Assembly (NCBI RefSeq): GCF_037975245.1
Contig: NC_092578.1
Coordinates: 15,811,321 to 15,875,320 of the forward strand
Reading direction: 5' to 3'
Length of the DNA stretch: 64,000 nt
Source of the DNA: Apostichopus japonicus
Lineage: Eukaryota; Echinodermata; Holothuroidea; Aspidochirotida; Stichopodidae
The notes under the pieces: generated by a model
What the model was told of the DNA's origin: nothing
Database searches by the model: none
The model's input: the letters and a program-made list of their open reading frames with translations, nothing else
Part shown: positions 23,006 to 35,111 of the stretch, piece by piece
Position numbering within the stretch: the stretch's first letter is position 1
Layout of the letters: every line of letters begins with the position of its first letter
Position numbers and translations under genes: made by a program

Positions 23006-25763
23006 CTGTTGAAAACAAGGGAACAAACAGAAAATTTGATTACGAGATTCCGACAAATCAATAATTATTGGGGAAAAAAGCGTAAACAATTTTCCTTTGC
23101 AAGTTATATACGTTAAGTATATCCAATTGATTTTTATAAAGGTGTCGCAAAATAAAAAATAGTTGTTAGAGGTGCTTGGGGTTGTCAAATTGTGCTTACA
23201 GCCATTACTAAAACGTCAGCTAATTGTTACCCATGCAGTAAATTTTCAACAAGTGTTTTACTGCCGTGTACTGTAATAGTAGTTATAGGCACACTGAGAC
23301 ATTTAATTGTAATTCTTTCAATAATCCACTAAAGGCTGGGAACAGTTTTGAGGATCAAAGCAACTAAGATAAGTACGTTTGAAGGCGTCGAAGCAAGTTT
23401 TGGCGTGCTAAAACCTTGGGGCCAATACCGATGAGTTTAAATTTCTCTCACCACAATACACTTGCATAGAAATTATTTTTGTTTCAGATTTGAGGTATAT
23501 TAACCATTAACACGTATCTTCAAAACAGTTTTCAAAACAAGCATTCGGTTAACCTACCACATCATTAGAAGGCCTTGTACAGTTACCTAGGCTAGCCCAC
23601 TTTGCACATGAAGAATGTGGCCTGAAACTGTAACTGTGTGTCAAATTACCTCATCAGGCTAACTAACAATTAGCTAAAATGAAACTTTTTTGACCCATCG
23701 AGAAAACAAAGAATATATAGCCTGCAATTTGGTAAATACTTCAATGTTTTGTGATTGTAATAAAGAAAAAAATGTTATAAATGTAATGATGAACTGACCC
23801 ATTTGGCCTTCTATGGTGTTGAACCAATCTACATACAAGACTTGCGTCACAGGGACATATGCTGTCAATAACATATTCAATCCCTCCTTCCGGTACGAAA
23901 CATTTAGCTCCGACTTGTAACTTTGCTTTGCAGATGGATTCTCCATGCTGTTTAGCACAGCACTGGCTATCGCCACAATCCTTATCGCTCCGACATCGAG
24001 CCCCTGTTTAAAATAAGGAAGCATAAACAATTCAATATCTTCCGAAATTTCCATATACAATCAAACAAGTGAAATAGTCTCCCAACAGGCCCAGAAATCA
24101 AAATGTATGGTTTTGGTCCAGTGACTGAGCTATATGTGGGGGGGGGGGTGTTGGTGAGAAGCAGGCGCGTAGCCAAGGGGAGCCGCGCCCCCCCCCCCTT
24201 GAGCATATTTTTTTTTTAATGTTTTTATGATATCGCTAGTATTTTCAAAAGAGAAAATGCTCAGATGCAACTTACAAGGCCTGGGAAGTGCCATTTCCAG
24301 CGGTCTGGGAGGCATTTTCAGCCAAAATTTTCTTGTACGCTTCGCGCTAATCATGGTGGCGCTACGCTTAGATAGTTTGCAATGCCGAATCTACAGTTTC
24401 GCCCCTCCCTTGGCAAATTCCTGGCTACGCGCCTGGTGAGAAGTTGAACGTTGGAACAATTGTATTTAACTAAGTCCATACCATACGGCAACCCCTTCCC
24501 CCCCCCCTCTCCCCGCCCACCCACCCGCACATTATAGAGCCCAGGATAAATACTTGCACTAATCACCCTGCGGGAAAATGACTTCCGTCATAAAAGGGAA
24601 TGAAATTCAAGGGATAAAAAAATATGATCTTTGAAATTTCGATAATAAAAAAATGAAATAAACTTAGTATTAACAAAATATGCTTTCCTAGCTTCTTCAC
24701 GAGACAAAGTTATTGTTGACATTGAATGACGTATCCATTGCAGTAATTTCATCCCTACAAAAGAAGACTCTTTGACCTATATAGATTTTCAATCGAGGAC
24801 ACATGACAAACTTTCAGACAACGGCAAAGCTGTCTACTTTCTAGTCGTAACATATCCTTGGAAGAGTATGTTACATATGAAACTATTGCCTTGAAAACAT
24901 CAATCATGGTAAAACATCAACCATCACAACTGATGATTGTAACAAAAGATACAACTAAGTCAGACAAACGTATTAGTTCTCACTTCTGAGCTCCTTGCTT
25001 TACAAATAGGTGCTGAGCTTTTCAGAATCAATCTGAACTTCTGCCATTCAAACCACGTCAATCAAATAAACACAACAATGATTGACAACGCCATTCTGAA
25101 TGCCCGTTCTCCGGGGTAACACATACTCTCTCTCACTGGGTGGGCCAGTTCTGCGACAGAATCCAGACAGCTAACCTGTAGTGTGTCGCCTGAATTTAAG
25201 GATGCGGTCTTAACTTAGACTAGACCTACCATTTTCGTTTTGACGTTTACAATTATCCATAAAATAAGAGTTATGGCCCAAGTAAGAACATAGAATGCAT
25301 TTCCCGACCCGCTTTAGCTTCACAGTAGGAAACTCGTCGCAAAACTGGCATCAACAGCATGTACGGCGCCTATACTTTGCGCCTACCATTCATGTCATAT
25401 GCAAATATATATATATAGTGACAATAGTGGGTTGAAAATAAAATCTACATGACGCTTGCTGTCAGTTAAGGTGCATCATGAAAGATCCCCTGTAGGGTCT
25501 TTGCTTGTCAGAGAAATCATTCCTACAGAGCAAATATTTCACGTGTCAAAATTTCAAGAGAATTATATATTTTGAAATTAGATCTATAGGCTCCCTGTTT
25601 TGAGGAAGTTATTGATTTGGTAAAGACAGCATGCCTGATGCTAAGGAATTTTAACTGTCTAGTTGGGGGAAAATGACCGACCTTTCATGCTTACGTGTTG
25701 CGTACGCGGCTCTCGTGTTTAATTTCCCAAAAACTTTGCAGAGATCTTACAATACAGCTGTCA

Positions 25764-25852
<89 letters not shown>

Positions 25853-28743
25853 CATTACATATATATATATATATAAACATATGTATATACATTACATATG
25901 AATGGTATGTGTAGGCCTACTTACCAAGCATGCCTTCAGCTATTGCTGTCTGGCAGGTCCCGAACCTACAGTGAGTTCCTCTTGTACAGTGTCCATCTCG
26001 CCTACAAGGTTCGCCAACAGATTTGTGACGCCTGCACCCACCATAATGTAAATCACAGAATAACCCTTTACCACATGATTTATCGCGGTCACATGGAACC
26101 TGAAATGTAACAAAATATGATCATACACCGAAGGGGATTGCACATACACACACACACACACACAAAATAAACTTATGTAATATATTTGAATTAAGAAGGA
26201 TGTTGGATACAGAGGTAGAAGTTACACTACTCGGATATCATGTGTGAATTGTTCATATTGACTTCCTGACCCCGTTTCCATCTTCCTTCACGAAAAGAAA
26301 AAAGCATTGTTCGGAACAATTTCCAGTGCCAGCAATAACGTTAATTGTTTGCCCAGAATTTGATAAAATAAAATTATCATAAAGATTTGTGAGTGCTGTC
26401 AATCAGCAAAAAAAGAAGTCAAACCTATTCGAAATGTCGAATTCAAAATTTTTTGAAAAGTTATTTTATTTCGAAAATGTTTTTTCCTTTCCTATATCCA
26501 AGAGGAAAAGAATGCGGAGTGTAAACAAAACGCTTCCGCGGTCAAAACAGTAAAAAAAAAAGAATATAAAAATGAGGAAATAAATTCAAAGAGAAAGATA
26601 GAACATGAAAGACAACTTTTAAATTCAAAAGACATTTATGACAGGGACGATTGAGGTAATAATTCAGCTATATACCTAAAAAATTGTGTGGTTTTACGTA
26701 TCATAAAATATATGTCCTACAAATTACGAGTGGTGTCACTCTTTGTGGTGTTAATATGTAAGCTATATACATGCTTGACCTCACCCTGTCTTCTGACTAT
26801 CTCTATAATAGTACAGTCTGTATATTTGTGAATTTGGCTTGGACTACATTAGACCGTGGTTTTGTCAGTTAAGCTTTCAGCAGACGCCAACCAAAATGTT
26901 TATCAAATCTCGCTAATCATTACACTGGATTTGAAATAAAGAGCATGGACGAATTGAAACAGAGGTATCGCCATCAAACAACACTCTTACATCCATTTTA
27001 GTGATGTACTCCTTTGCCTACCCTCCACCCCCCCCCCCACTCCATGTAACGTGCCAGGATGCAGTGGCGTCGCCAATGGGGGGGCTGGGGGAACGTGCCC
27101 TCCCAAAAAAAATCGTGCCCCCCCCCCAAATGCGATTTGTAGTGTTTAAAAAATTACTCAAAAACTCTTTTCCAAAGGACGAAACGTATTATGTTCTTCA
27201 GTAAAACTTCTTTCCACCGACAATCACAATACCAGTTGTTTTCTCACTAACAAGGTCACAGAGGCCCCGGCGTGAATCACTAGTGCTTAAACTTCACTAC
27301 TATACCCTACATGACTTTCAATTTTCATTTTTGGTATAACTTTTTATCCGCCTCAATTAAAAACATAAATATCAGACAGACTAAGCCCGAAAATTCTTGA
27401 ACATAAAGTTACTTCAAGCTGCAAAATATAGCACCAGATTGCATCTAAGGACCCTCAATTAATAATGAAAAAAAGGGGGCACCCCTCCCCTTAGAACCCT
27501 CCCCCGGGACGGCATTCACAAATAAACACGGTGCCCCCTAAGTAAGTGCTGTGTCCTCCCTGTGCTCCCTCCTCCCAGGTGGAATCTAGGTTCCTTTTGA
27601 CCTTATTTACTTCTTTCCTATAATCTATGACAACTGGTTCTGATTTGTGGAATTCTTTACCAAATACAATTCAAAATTCTGTTACGATAAATTCTTTCAA
27701 GAAAAACTATTGGCGTTTTCTTACTAACCACATAGCTTCGTCTCTGCTCCTTTGTTAAGTTTTGGCATTGCTTTGAAACTCCTTCTGTTGTTAACTCCCC
27801 TCCCTCCCAGCCCCCCCCCCCCCCGCCCCTCCTCCTTCCCACTTCTTTCTTTTGGTAACCAGAATTTTCATAAGTGTTCCGTCCTCTCTGGTTTCCTTTT
27901 ATTTCAGTGACAAAGTTATGTTTCTGTTTACCTCATAAATTTCATATGTTTGCTATTATAGTACGAGGGGGGGTGGGGGGGTGGCGGAGGAGTGCGATGG
28001 AACAACAAGACTTTATCTTTCTTCGGTTTCCATGGTATGGGTTTAAGTTTATTCTTTAAATAAATTCGCGCTTGTAATTCCTGCAGCTCTTCATTTTTAC
28101 AAAACATACTCGTCAATAGAAGATTACAATTCATCAAACCAGGGCATCCTCTTAGAAATTTCACGTAAGTGGAAAATATTGAGTGAGTGATTAACTTATT
28201 GAATTGAATCAATTTTAACATTTCATAGCTATCATTTGTTAATCGCATGCAAGACAGCAAATTGGCAAACAATAACACCCATTGCCTATTATTTAAATTA
28301 TCATTTAAATTAAACTTTTGCCGTATATCAAAGACACGTATAAAATGTGTAAATATCAATAATTAATCGCATGCCAAACGTAAGTTGGAAGAGTTCACAT
28401 TGGGGGAGGGGGTTGTGTTTTGGGGGCTTAACTTGCAGTACACTGTTCTTTTGATTTGTGCACTGAATAGCATGAAATAAATAAATAAAACATGGATAAT
28501 AAAACCAACTCAACCTGATTTGAAGTAGATATATTTTATACTTACAATATTAACATTCCTTACTGTATCGTTGACTCGATTTTCCTGCGTGTTTCGTGGA
28601 TAGATGTAGCTCCCCTCCTCTGCCCCATCATTCTGCGATTCTGGGTGTGGGCCCGACCAAACCAGAGGCCACATATAGGCCCACGTGGACCTTTGTAGTG
28701 ATGTCACGAAGATGATGAAGAGTAAACATGTGCAAATATTCAT
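22945..28743 (-). CDS. Dickkopf-3-like secreted cysteine-rich protein, complete
   Basis: Four coding exons (28743-28546, 26099-25925, 24003-23799, 23005-22945) join in phase into 213 codons including TGA. Residues 1-22 are a signal peptide, 23-66 a hydrophilic spacer. Residues 69-115 hold eight cysteines (C69, 75, 81, 88, 98, 104, 110, 115) like the Dickkopf N module but without two of its usual ten. Residues 128-209 hold exactly ten cysteines (C128, 134, 139, 140, 149, 159, 174, 176, 182, 209), including the CC and CPC steps of the colipase fold used by Dickkopf proteins and prokineticins. The two modules are 12 residues apart, like Dickkopf-3 and unlike the long linkers of Dickkopf-1, -2 and -4. 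Such proteins are extracellular; many Dickkopfs bind Wnt co-receptors, but that role is only inferred. Exon 3 uses an unusual GTCAGT donor. Alternatives: arthropod IDLSRF-like or prokineticin-related peptides. Confidence 0.75.
23799..24003 (-). CDS. Dickkopf-like gene exon 3: colipase-type module
   Basis: Acceptor AAACAG; the codon GGG is shared with exon 2. The frame reads [15 protein letters not shown] and later [10 protein letters not shown], giving nine of the ten colipase-fold cysteines. A longer alternative ORF in another frame covers the same bases but has no family pattern and does not splice in phase. The donor is GG-GTCAGT, weaker than its neighbours. Confidence 0.78.
24162..24435. 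mobile_element. hAT-type MITE with perfect 8-bp target duplication
   Basis: Begins CAGGCGCGTAGCCA and ends TGGCTACGCGCCTG. The flanks carry an exact 8-bp duplication GTGAGAAG (24154-24161 and 24436-24443), the length typical of the hAT superfamily. It is 274 bp with no ORF. Its interior (gatatcgctagtattttcaa, gatgcaacttacaaggcctg) recurs at 30601-30884 and near 51050. It lies in intron 2 of the Dickkopf-like gene. Confidence 0.92.
25772..25876. repeat. (TA)n-rich simple repeat
   Basis: TA repeats with short TG segments and repeated tatacattacatat words, in intron 2 of the Dickkopf-like gene beside exon 2. Confidence 0.92.
25925..26099 (-). CDS. Dickkopf-like gene exon 2: 8-Cys N module
   Basis: 58 codons plus one base, acceptor TTTCAG, donor GTAAGT. 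Reads [16 protein letters not shown] onward to CRFGTC, with eight cysteines. The Cx2C and CC positions of vertebrate Dickkopf N modules have only one cysteine each here. Confidence 0.82.
27633..27757 (+). pseudogene. 3' remnant of a non-LTR retrotransposon reverse transcriptase
   Basis: The plus strand reads [13 protein letters not shown] then [12 protein letters not shown] and soon a TAA. The WNSLP...FKxxLxxFL signature is the usual carboxyl end of jockey/CR1/RTE-type LINE polyproteins. Nothing upstream in frame supports an intact ORF, so this is a short dead fragment in intron 1 of the Dickkopf-like gene. Confidence 0.5.
28086..28359 (-). other. Unrecognised ORF in intron 1 of the Dickkopf-like gene
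   Basis: An open frame of about 90 codons with ordinary amino-acid composition (for example [21 protein letters not shown]), continuing to 27928 through a proline-rich low-complexity tail. No domain was recognised and it has no clear splice sites or partner. It could be a transposon fragment or chance. Confidence 0.15.
28546..28743 (-). CDS. Dickkopf-like gene exon 1: signal peptide and spacer
   Basis: 66 codons. Starts [17 protein letters not shown] with a likely cleavage after STWA, then a proline- and acid-rich spacer with a NDT sequon. Ends ATT before a GTAAGT donor, phase 0. An in-frame ATG at 28809 would add 22 residues, but the nearer ATG gives a better signal peptide. Confidence 0.75.
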
Positions 28744-29979
28744 GTTTAGGCTTAGTACTGAAAAGCACGCACGAAATGTGGTCAAATTAGGATGAAAAAA
28801 GTATTCCAACGATGCGAAAGTTGATTTGTTTAATTTTTCTGATACAGGTATAGATCTGGTATTGAAGTAAGAAGGCCTACACTTTCAAGGCGCGATGCTG
28901 TCTAGACTGAAGTTGGTAGAAAGTCAAACAAGGTATAAATACCTAAAATATCAAACCACGTGAGATTTTGACGATAATCAGGGTCGACAGCTAAGACGCA
29001 TAATCCATAATGTGCTCTCCGAAGACAGTAAATACCTTTCTGGGTACCTTTTGTGTCCATTTTTGACGGACAGCTCATTACATTGAAATACACAACAGCT
29101 TAATTGGGATTTGGACCAATCACATCAGAGTATCCGTTGTCAATCAAGGGTGCATAGCACTCATTAGGCTGGTATTGTTGACACGGATTTGAATAGAGAA
29201 GGCGTGGAAGTCTTCGGCTTAGCATTGTCCATGTAGACGCGACTGACACTAAATGGAGTTTGACGTTTCGATGATTTGCCAAGTTTTCTTGAGATTGACG
29301 GCTAGCTCTCCTGCCGAGGAGATCGGGGAGAACTATGTAAACAATCTCCGGGGTGGCATCCAACAGACTTTAGTCATGTATAGCAACTATTGACTTGTAT
29401 GTAGTAAAACAAGTTAGCTAAACAAATCGATAATGCTGGTTTCTGATCACTTTATACCCCAGAGCTTGAACACCTCAGCATTTACACAAACGCGAGCTAA
29501 ATATTTAAATATTCACATTTTAGTTTTCTGAGAAGAACCATATTTTTTTCTAATAAAGACTGCAAACCTTATACTTATACAATAAATTTCAGAACAATGT
29601 GGTTTCATCACATCGTTCAGATCGCTGCAAGAAATGAAGTTATAGGGTGTTCAATTTACCATAATGGAATTGGCAGGGGGGGGGAGGGTGTGGTTAGAAA
29701 TATAAAAAACAGGTATGACTTCCATTATCAGGCTGATTGTCGATTGGTCGCGTATGAGAAATTCAGTATCGATTGATCGAATATAAGAAATGTGCTTCGA
29801 TAATATCACACCAACGTTTGTTTGCTTAGCTAATAATATGAATTGCATTTTAGCTCCACTTGAGTTGGATACGTATAGCTTCTCCGATAGCTTGTTCAAT
29901 CAAATTTGAAAATATCTTTGAAAGTATAATTCCAGATGGCTGTGGTATTTGAAACTTTCTGATGATGCGAGGGAACCTT

Positions 29980-30258
29980 TTACAATTTCAGATAAGAAAT
30001 TCTTCCAAAATCATCTTCAAGATTTAATTCTTCTGTCACTTTATTCCTTCTCTTTTTTCCAAAGGAAATAAAAGGTAGGTCGAGGCTATACCGTTCTTTG
30101 CATGAATATATATATTTAGTAAATTGATCTCTTCCCAAAGAGATTAATTTAAGAGTTAATTTATGCATTCTCCTTTCAAATATCATACAAGTATCCCGGC
30201 AGTCTACTCCTCTATAAAAGTGTGGTTCTACACAATCATTCATGTCTTCAACAATCAC
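29980..30258 (-). other. Unrecognised ORF in intergenic DNA
   Basis: 92 codons with balanced composition and four cysteines in the first 45 residues (MNDCVEPHFYRGVDCRDTC). No family pattern was recognised and no exon partners were found. It lies 1.2 kb upstream of the Dickkopf-like start on the same strand. A relic of a mobile element is the likeliest explanation. Confidence 0.15.
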
Positions 30259-30359
30259 TGAACACCACTCACGTCTAACTCAAAGACTGCTTCCAATTAC
30301 AGTCGTGTCTGTCTAAACCGCAGCAACGCGTTATACAACAATTGGAAGGCGGCTAAATA

Positions 30360-30587
30360 CTTTTTAAGAAAAGTCACCCAGGAAAGAACCTGGGCACGAA
30401 AACCAAACAACCGAACAACTGATCCGCTCTCAACCCCAGTTCCCCTTGCATCGAGACTGTGACTGTGTGATCATCGTCAGGTGTGTGTCACTGCAGGGAG
30501 TTACATAACAACTCCCTGGTATCACGATACCCCTAGTGAGGGAACATAATGCTACACACGATCTTAGCCAAGAGGCCGAGAAGCGAT
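30360..30587 (-). repeat. U2 snRNA-like element (SINE or pseudogene)
   Basis: Minus-strand bases 30587-30560 match the 5' end of U2 snRNA with one change (CGGCCTCTTGGCTAAGATC where U2 has CGGCCTTTTGGCTAAGATC). The likeness fades after that (TGTAGCAT where U2 has TGTAGTAT), then comes a strong hairpin GGGAGTTGTTATGTAACTCCC. The segment 30360-30490 is echoed at about 31465-31590. U2 core functions are not retained, so this is a derived repeat. Confidence 0.6.
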
Positions 30588-30600
30588 CAAGGCGGCTATA

Positions 30601-30884
30601 CAGACGCGTCCCCCCCCCACACCCCCACCCCCCCCCCTTGAGCATATTTTTTGTATGTTTTTATGATATCGCTAGTAATTTCAAGTTTAGATGCAACTTA
30701 CAAAGGCCTGGGAAGTGCCCATTCCAGCAATCTGGGAGGCATTTGCATCCAAAATTTTCTTGTACGCGTAGCGCCAACTCATGGTAGCGCTACGCTTAGA
30801 TACTTTTTAATGCCGAATCTACGGCTCTGATAGTTTGTCTTCAAGTTCCTCCCTTCCTTTGGCAAATTCCTCGCTATGCGCCTG
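30601..30884. mobile_element. hAT-type MITE with perfect 8-bp target duplication
   Basis: Begins CAGACGCGTC and ends TATGCGCCTG. The flanks show an exact 8-bp duplication CGGCTATA (30593-30600 and 30885-30892). The interior is homologous to the copy at 24162-24435. It inserted 13 bp outside the 5' end of the U2-like element. Confidence 0.9.
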
Positions 30885-32303
30885 CGGCTATACAATCAGT
30901 CGATGTTGTGTCAACGAAGTCAGAAGACACAACGATGCTCTTGTCTTAAGGCGCGCCCTCACGTATAGTTCTGGAATGCAAAGCATTGTGATGGTCATGT
31001 GATGCGATGTGATGAAATCATGTAATACTTTACACATGTTGTCACAGTTTCGTTCCCGCGAATAGTGATGTCACAGAGCGAGATACAGTGATATGTGTGC
31101 AAGAGAAACGGAAGAAAAGTACAACACACTTTTAACTTTTTTTTAGTTAATTTTATTTTTAATGTTTAGTTCAAACAAAAGTATCAAAAATATACTGCTT
31201 TGTTCAAAAAACAAACATGATAACAAAAATAAAAACAAATGAAAAACATAATGAAATATAGAAAAAAAAAGTTTCGTTAGTTGTTTGAGGTGAGAACGTG
31301 TATTGTGTCGCCAGTTGTTTGATCAAACGTTTTTGTAGCAACGAACTGCAAAGGTCCGCATTCAGTTGGACAGTTTCCACATGCAATCATGTGATATTTA
31401 TACTTGCGCATGATAGAACATTGTTGATGTAATATGTGACGTCATCCTTCATGCGGCAAAAAGGATACTTTTCAAGAAAAGTCACACAACTGAAAGAGCC
31501 TGGGTACGAAACGCAAATATCTTTGTTCCACTCTCAAACTCAAACCCAAACATTGAGACTATAGTAACCATGTGATCATAATGGTTGTTGCGTCGAAAAT
31601 ATTTTTACAATGGGTGACACTGTACTACACAGAAGCCGACCGACGTTCGCTTTTTACTATTACATGTGTAATGATTTTTCTCTCGTTTATGTAAGAGGAC
31701 TATTGGTCTGGCAATTAACCTGACCAGTTAATGGTCATACCCACTTCAGCCCAGATATTTCTATGCAAGTGAGGATAGACATCTCAACTTTTTGAAAGTA
31801 ACTTATACTTCATCGATAATTTATTCATATGTTGTGACTGTATATTACTACATAATACATGAATTGCAGAATGTATTTTCTTGGCGGGAGTCGCTATGAC
31901 AACCACAACCTGTATGTTTAAATGTACTACCGCCCGTCATGGAGACATATAGTATTGTAGTCTATTATTAATAAAGTAAAAGTATAGGAACATTAAAATG
32001 ATCAATTAAGAGAATGCAAAATACAAACTAGCAAATATTGAAACAACAAAACTTGATACAAACAATTTTACCAAAACCACTCACGACTCGGATTGCACAA
32101 TATATATTGTGATAACATAAGAAAAAACTGAATTAATATCCTGTTCTCTTTGACACAATCTTGTAGTGATATTTAGCTCCTTTTTTTTTTGGAGATATAT
32201 ATGATATACGATAAACTGAAAAATAACAGTATGTGCATGTACGGATTTGCTAATATTTAATGGTAGATTCAAAAAGTTTCATTTTTACTACTATGACGAT
32301 TCA

Positions 32304-32960
32304 TAAACTGATGACTAACGATATATCACGGTTTGTATGTTATGGCTTCACCACTGGAAGTATTCAAAACTGATGACTAACGATATATCACGGTTTGTAT
32401 GATATGGCTTCACCACTGGAAGTATTCAAAACTGATGACTAACGATATATCACGGTTTGTATGATATGGCTTCACCACTGGAAGTAATTCAAAACTGATG
32501 ACTAACGATATATCACGGTTTGTATGATATGGCTTCACCACTGGAAGTATTCAAAACTGATGACTAACGATATATCACGGTTTGTATGATATGGCTTCAC
32601 CACTGGAAGTATTCAAAACTGATGACTAACGATATATCACGGTTTGTATGATATGGCTTCACCACTGGAAGTATTCAAAACTGATGACTAACGATATATC
32701 ACGGTTTGTATGATATGGCTTCACCACTGGAAGTATTCAAAACTGATGACTAACGGTATATCACGGTTTGTATGATATGGCTTCACCACTGGAAGTATTC
32801 AAAACTGATGACTAACGATATATCACGGTTTGTATGATATGGCTTCACCACTGGAAGTATTCAAAACTGATGACCAACGGTATATCACGGTTTGTATGAT
32901 ATGGCTTCACCACTGGAAGTATTCAAAACTGATGACTAACGATATATCACGGTTTGTATT
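32304..32960. repeat. 62-bp tandem repeat, about 11 copies
   Basis: Eleven head-to-tail copies begin at ACTGATGAC (first at 32306, then about every 62 bp). Core words are CGATATATCACGGTTTGTATG and GGCTTCACCACTGGAAG. Interior copies differ at only a few sites. Degraded copies continue to about 33150. It lies in intergenic DNA. Confidence 0.95.
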
Positions 32961-33159
32961 ATCTTCACCCTTTTGCATTAATTTTAGCGCTGATGTAATT
33001 CACAACTGAAGACAAACGACATATCTCTGTTGGGATTAATTTTACAACCAACATAATTCATAACTGACGATATATGATACATCATGCACGGTTTGTAATA
33101 TTTGTGCGACGGGTATAATGTATAACAGACGATCAGTGACATATCACGGTTTTGTGGGA

Positions 33160-34900
33160 GGGTGGGGGGGGGGGGTTGTAATCGGTTTCACCTCTTAGTG
33201 GCATTATGACATCACTTATTGTAAAAATTAATGACATCCACAATTTACTACAAAAATTACTTTAACAATAACTTTAGCCAAAATATACTGAAATCACCAA
33301 TTTTGTCTCAAAAACTCAGTTTAAATTGATTATTGTAAAGAGAGGAAAAAACTGACCGTACTTTTCTATTTCTTGCTTTCTAACTTGTTATCAAAGAATA
33401 CTGGTTTCGGTTATTTTGTAAGTTGTTATTTATAGAATAAGCTCCTTTGAAACCTACGATGTTGTTTTTGGTAAATATAATCCGTCATCATTGTAGTTTA
33501 GTTATCAAACTATATTGACGTTACAACAGTTTATGACGTCACGATCACTTATGACGTCACAAAATAACCGCAAAACTATAGTTGTAACAGACGATTAACA
33601 AATTACCGCCAAATATTATATACAAGGCACAGAATTATTTTCTTCAGGGTTAATGTTTAACTAATTCCTCTTTTTTTTAACTTTTTTTTACGATTTTGGA
33701 ATAATACAAAAACGAAGTAACTGTTACATAAAACTAATAACAAACATTAAAGACTCTAATGAATTACATTTTACAACTTGTTAAAAGATCAAAAATATTT
33801 ACAAATACGATGAAAAAGAATTCCTAAATAAGTTTCATACTATTTCCTGTCTCTTGTTAAGTCATAGTTCCAAAGGGGTGGCGGTATGCACAAACTCAAT
33901 TGGGATATGATGAAGAATGTTAAAATTAACTGTTATCAGTTCTCCTTCTATAGCTATACCGCTTTTTAATATTATTGTTTTTTTTTTATTATTCTATTGT
34001 TTTTTGCAAAATAAACAAAGAACAAAATTTTTGCGGTAAATCGATATAAATGGCTGGACTACTTAGTCTAGCACGCAAACTATTAGACCAGTTCCACAGA
34101 CAAAGTTTAAAAGGGGAAAGAACAGACAAGTTTTGGCTTCTAATAACAAATGGATTTAACTTAGCATTTAGGCTTACACTAAAAAAGGTTGACCTTATCG
34201 CCAATTTAGCCTTAAAATAACATTTCAAATATTTAACACAATTTTAAGGTGAATATCTTGAAAATGGAAAAGCTATCGGAATATAAAAAAACACTTACAT
34301 TATTTATGTTTTTAAAATTTTAATTATTCTGCATAAATTCTACGTTTGAGAAGTATCAGTAAACAATCGTTGTTGTTTTTTTCCCAGGTAAATCTAACTC
34401 AGATATCTGATGTCAACTGTAGATTACTCATGTTTGCCCCGGTTATCGGTATACCGTATATGCACTATCGGTATATCGGCCGGTAGTGGCATCGGTTAAG
34501 TTTGCATCAACTTCCGATCGATATTGTTATTTTACAATAACAAAACACAAAAATTGATATTTTTCTCTGGTCTAGCTTCTTCATATTTGAAATAATGTTT
34601 GATCAGAGAGACATTTATATAAAAATTATCGATATCGATAGATATTGGCAATCTACGTTTATTGGTTATCGATGAAAAGCCGATATCCCGTGCAATACTA
34701 TCGATTACTACAGTTGCAGGGAAATCTTTTCCCTCTGTTCTTGTTGTTTCTTTGTTTCTTCCGCTCTTTGTTGCGGTTTGTATTGTTCTTATTGTTTATT
34801 GTTACGTCTGTCCTCATAATTTTCCCGAATATTGCAACTATTATAAAGACAATTTTCGCTCTTGTTGTTCATCCTTCGGATCCATAAAAAATATTATATT
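33160..34900. other. Intergenic stretch without recognised genes
   Basis: AT-rich sequence. It includes short direct repeats such as tatgacgtcac and ATCGGTATA-type words near 34440-34490 that recur near 42045. No coding exon or RNA gene was recognised. Confidence 0.4.
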
Positions 34901-34910
34901 ATAGGTGTAT

Positions 34911-34916
34911 TTTATT
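34911..34916 (-). terminator. Candidate polyadenylation signal for the integrin gene
   Basis: AATAAA on the minus strand, about 200 bp past the integrin stop codon. Other AATAAA words occur further left (for example 34800-34795), so the real site is not fixed. Confidence 0.35.
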
Positions 34917-35111
34917 TCTATTTCATGCATTTCCTTATAGTACCACTCTCAACATCTTTAAGATAGTCAGTAAAAAAACATTTCACCATTGTTTTCCGAC
35001 GTGTGAGGTTGCCTCAAACAGAATGAAGTTGTGTGTCTTACTATAACCGATCGCAAACGGGGATGTGACACTGTTGAATATTCATTTTCAACCCTGTTTA
35101 ATATTCATGAT

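Noticed and set aside
23674..24060. 128-codon minus-strand ORF over the third Dickkopf-like exon
   Set aside because: It is in the wrong frame. The cysteine-rich frame splices in phase with both neighbours and this one does not.
29100..29363. 87-codon minus-strand ORF upstream of the Dickkopf-like gene
   Set aside because: No family pattern and no matching splice sites. It could be a 5' UTR region but nothing shows it.
32304..32960. CRISPR-like array
   Set aside because: Copies are directly joined 62-bp repeats with no unique spacers, and the DNA is eukaryotic.
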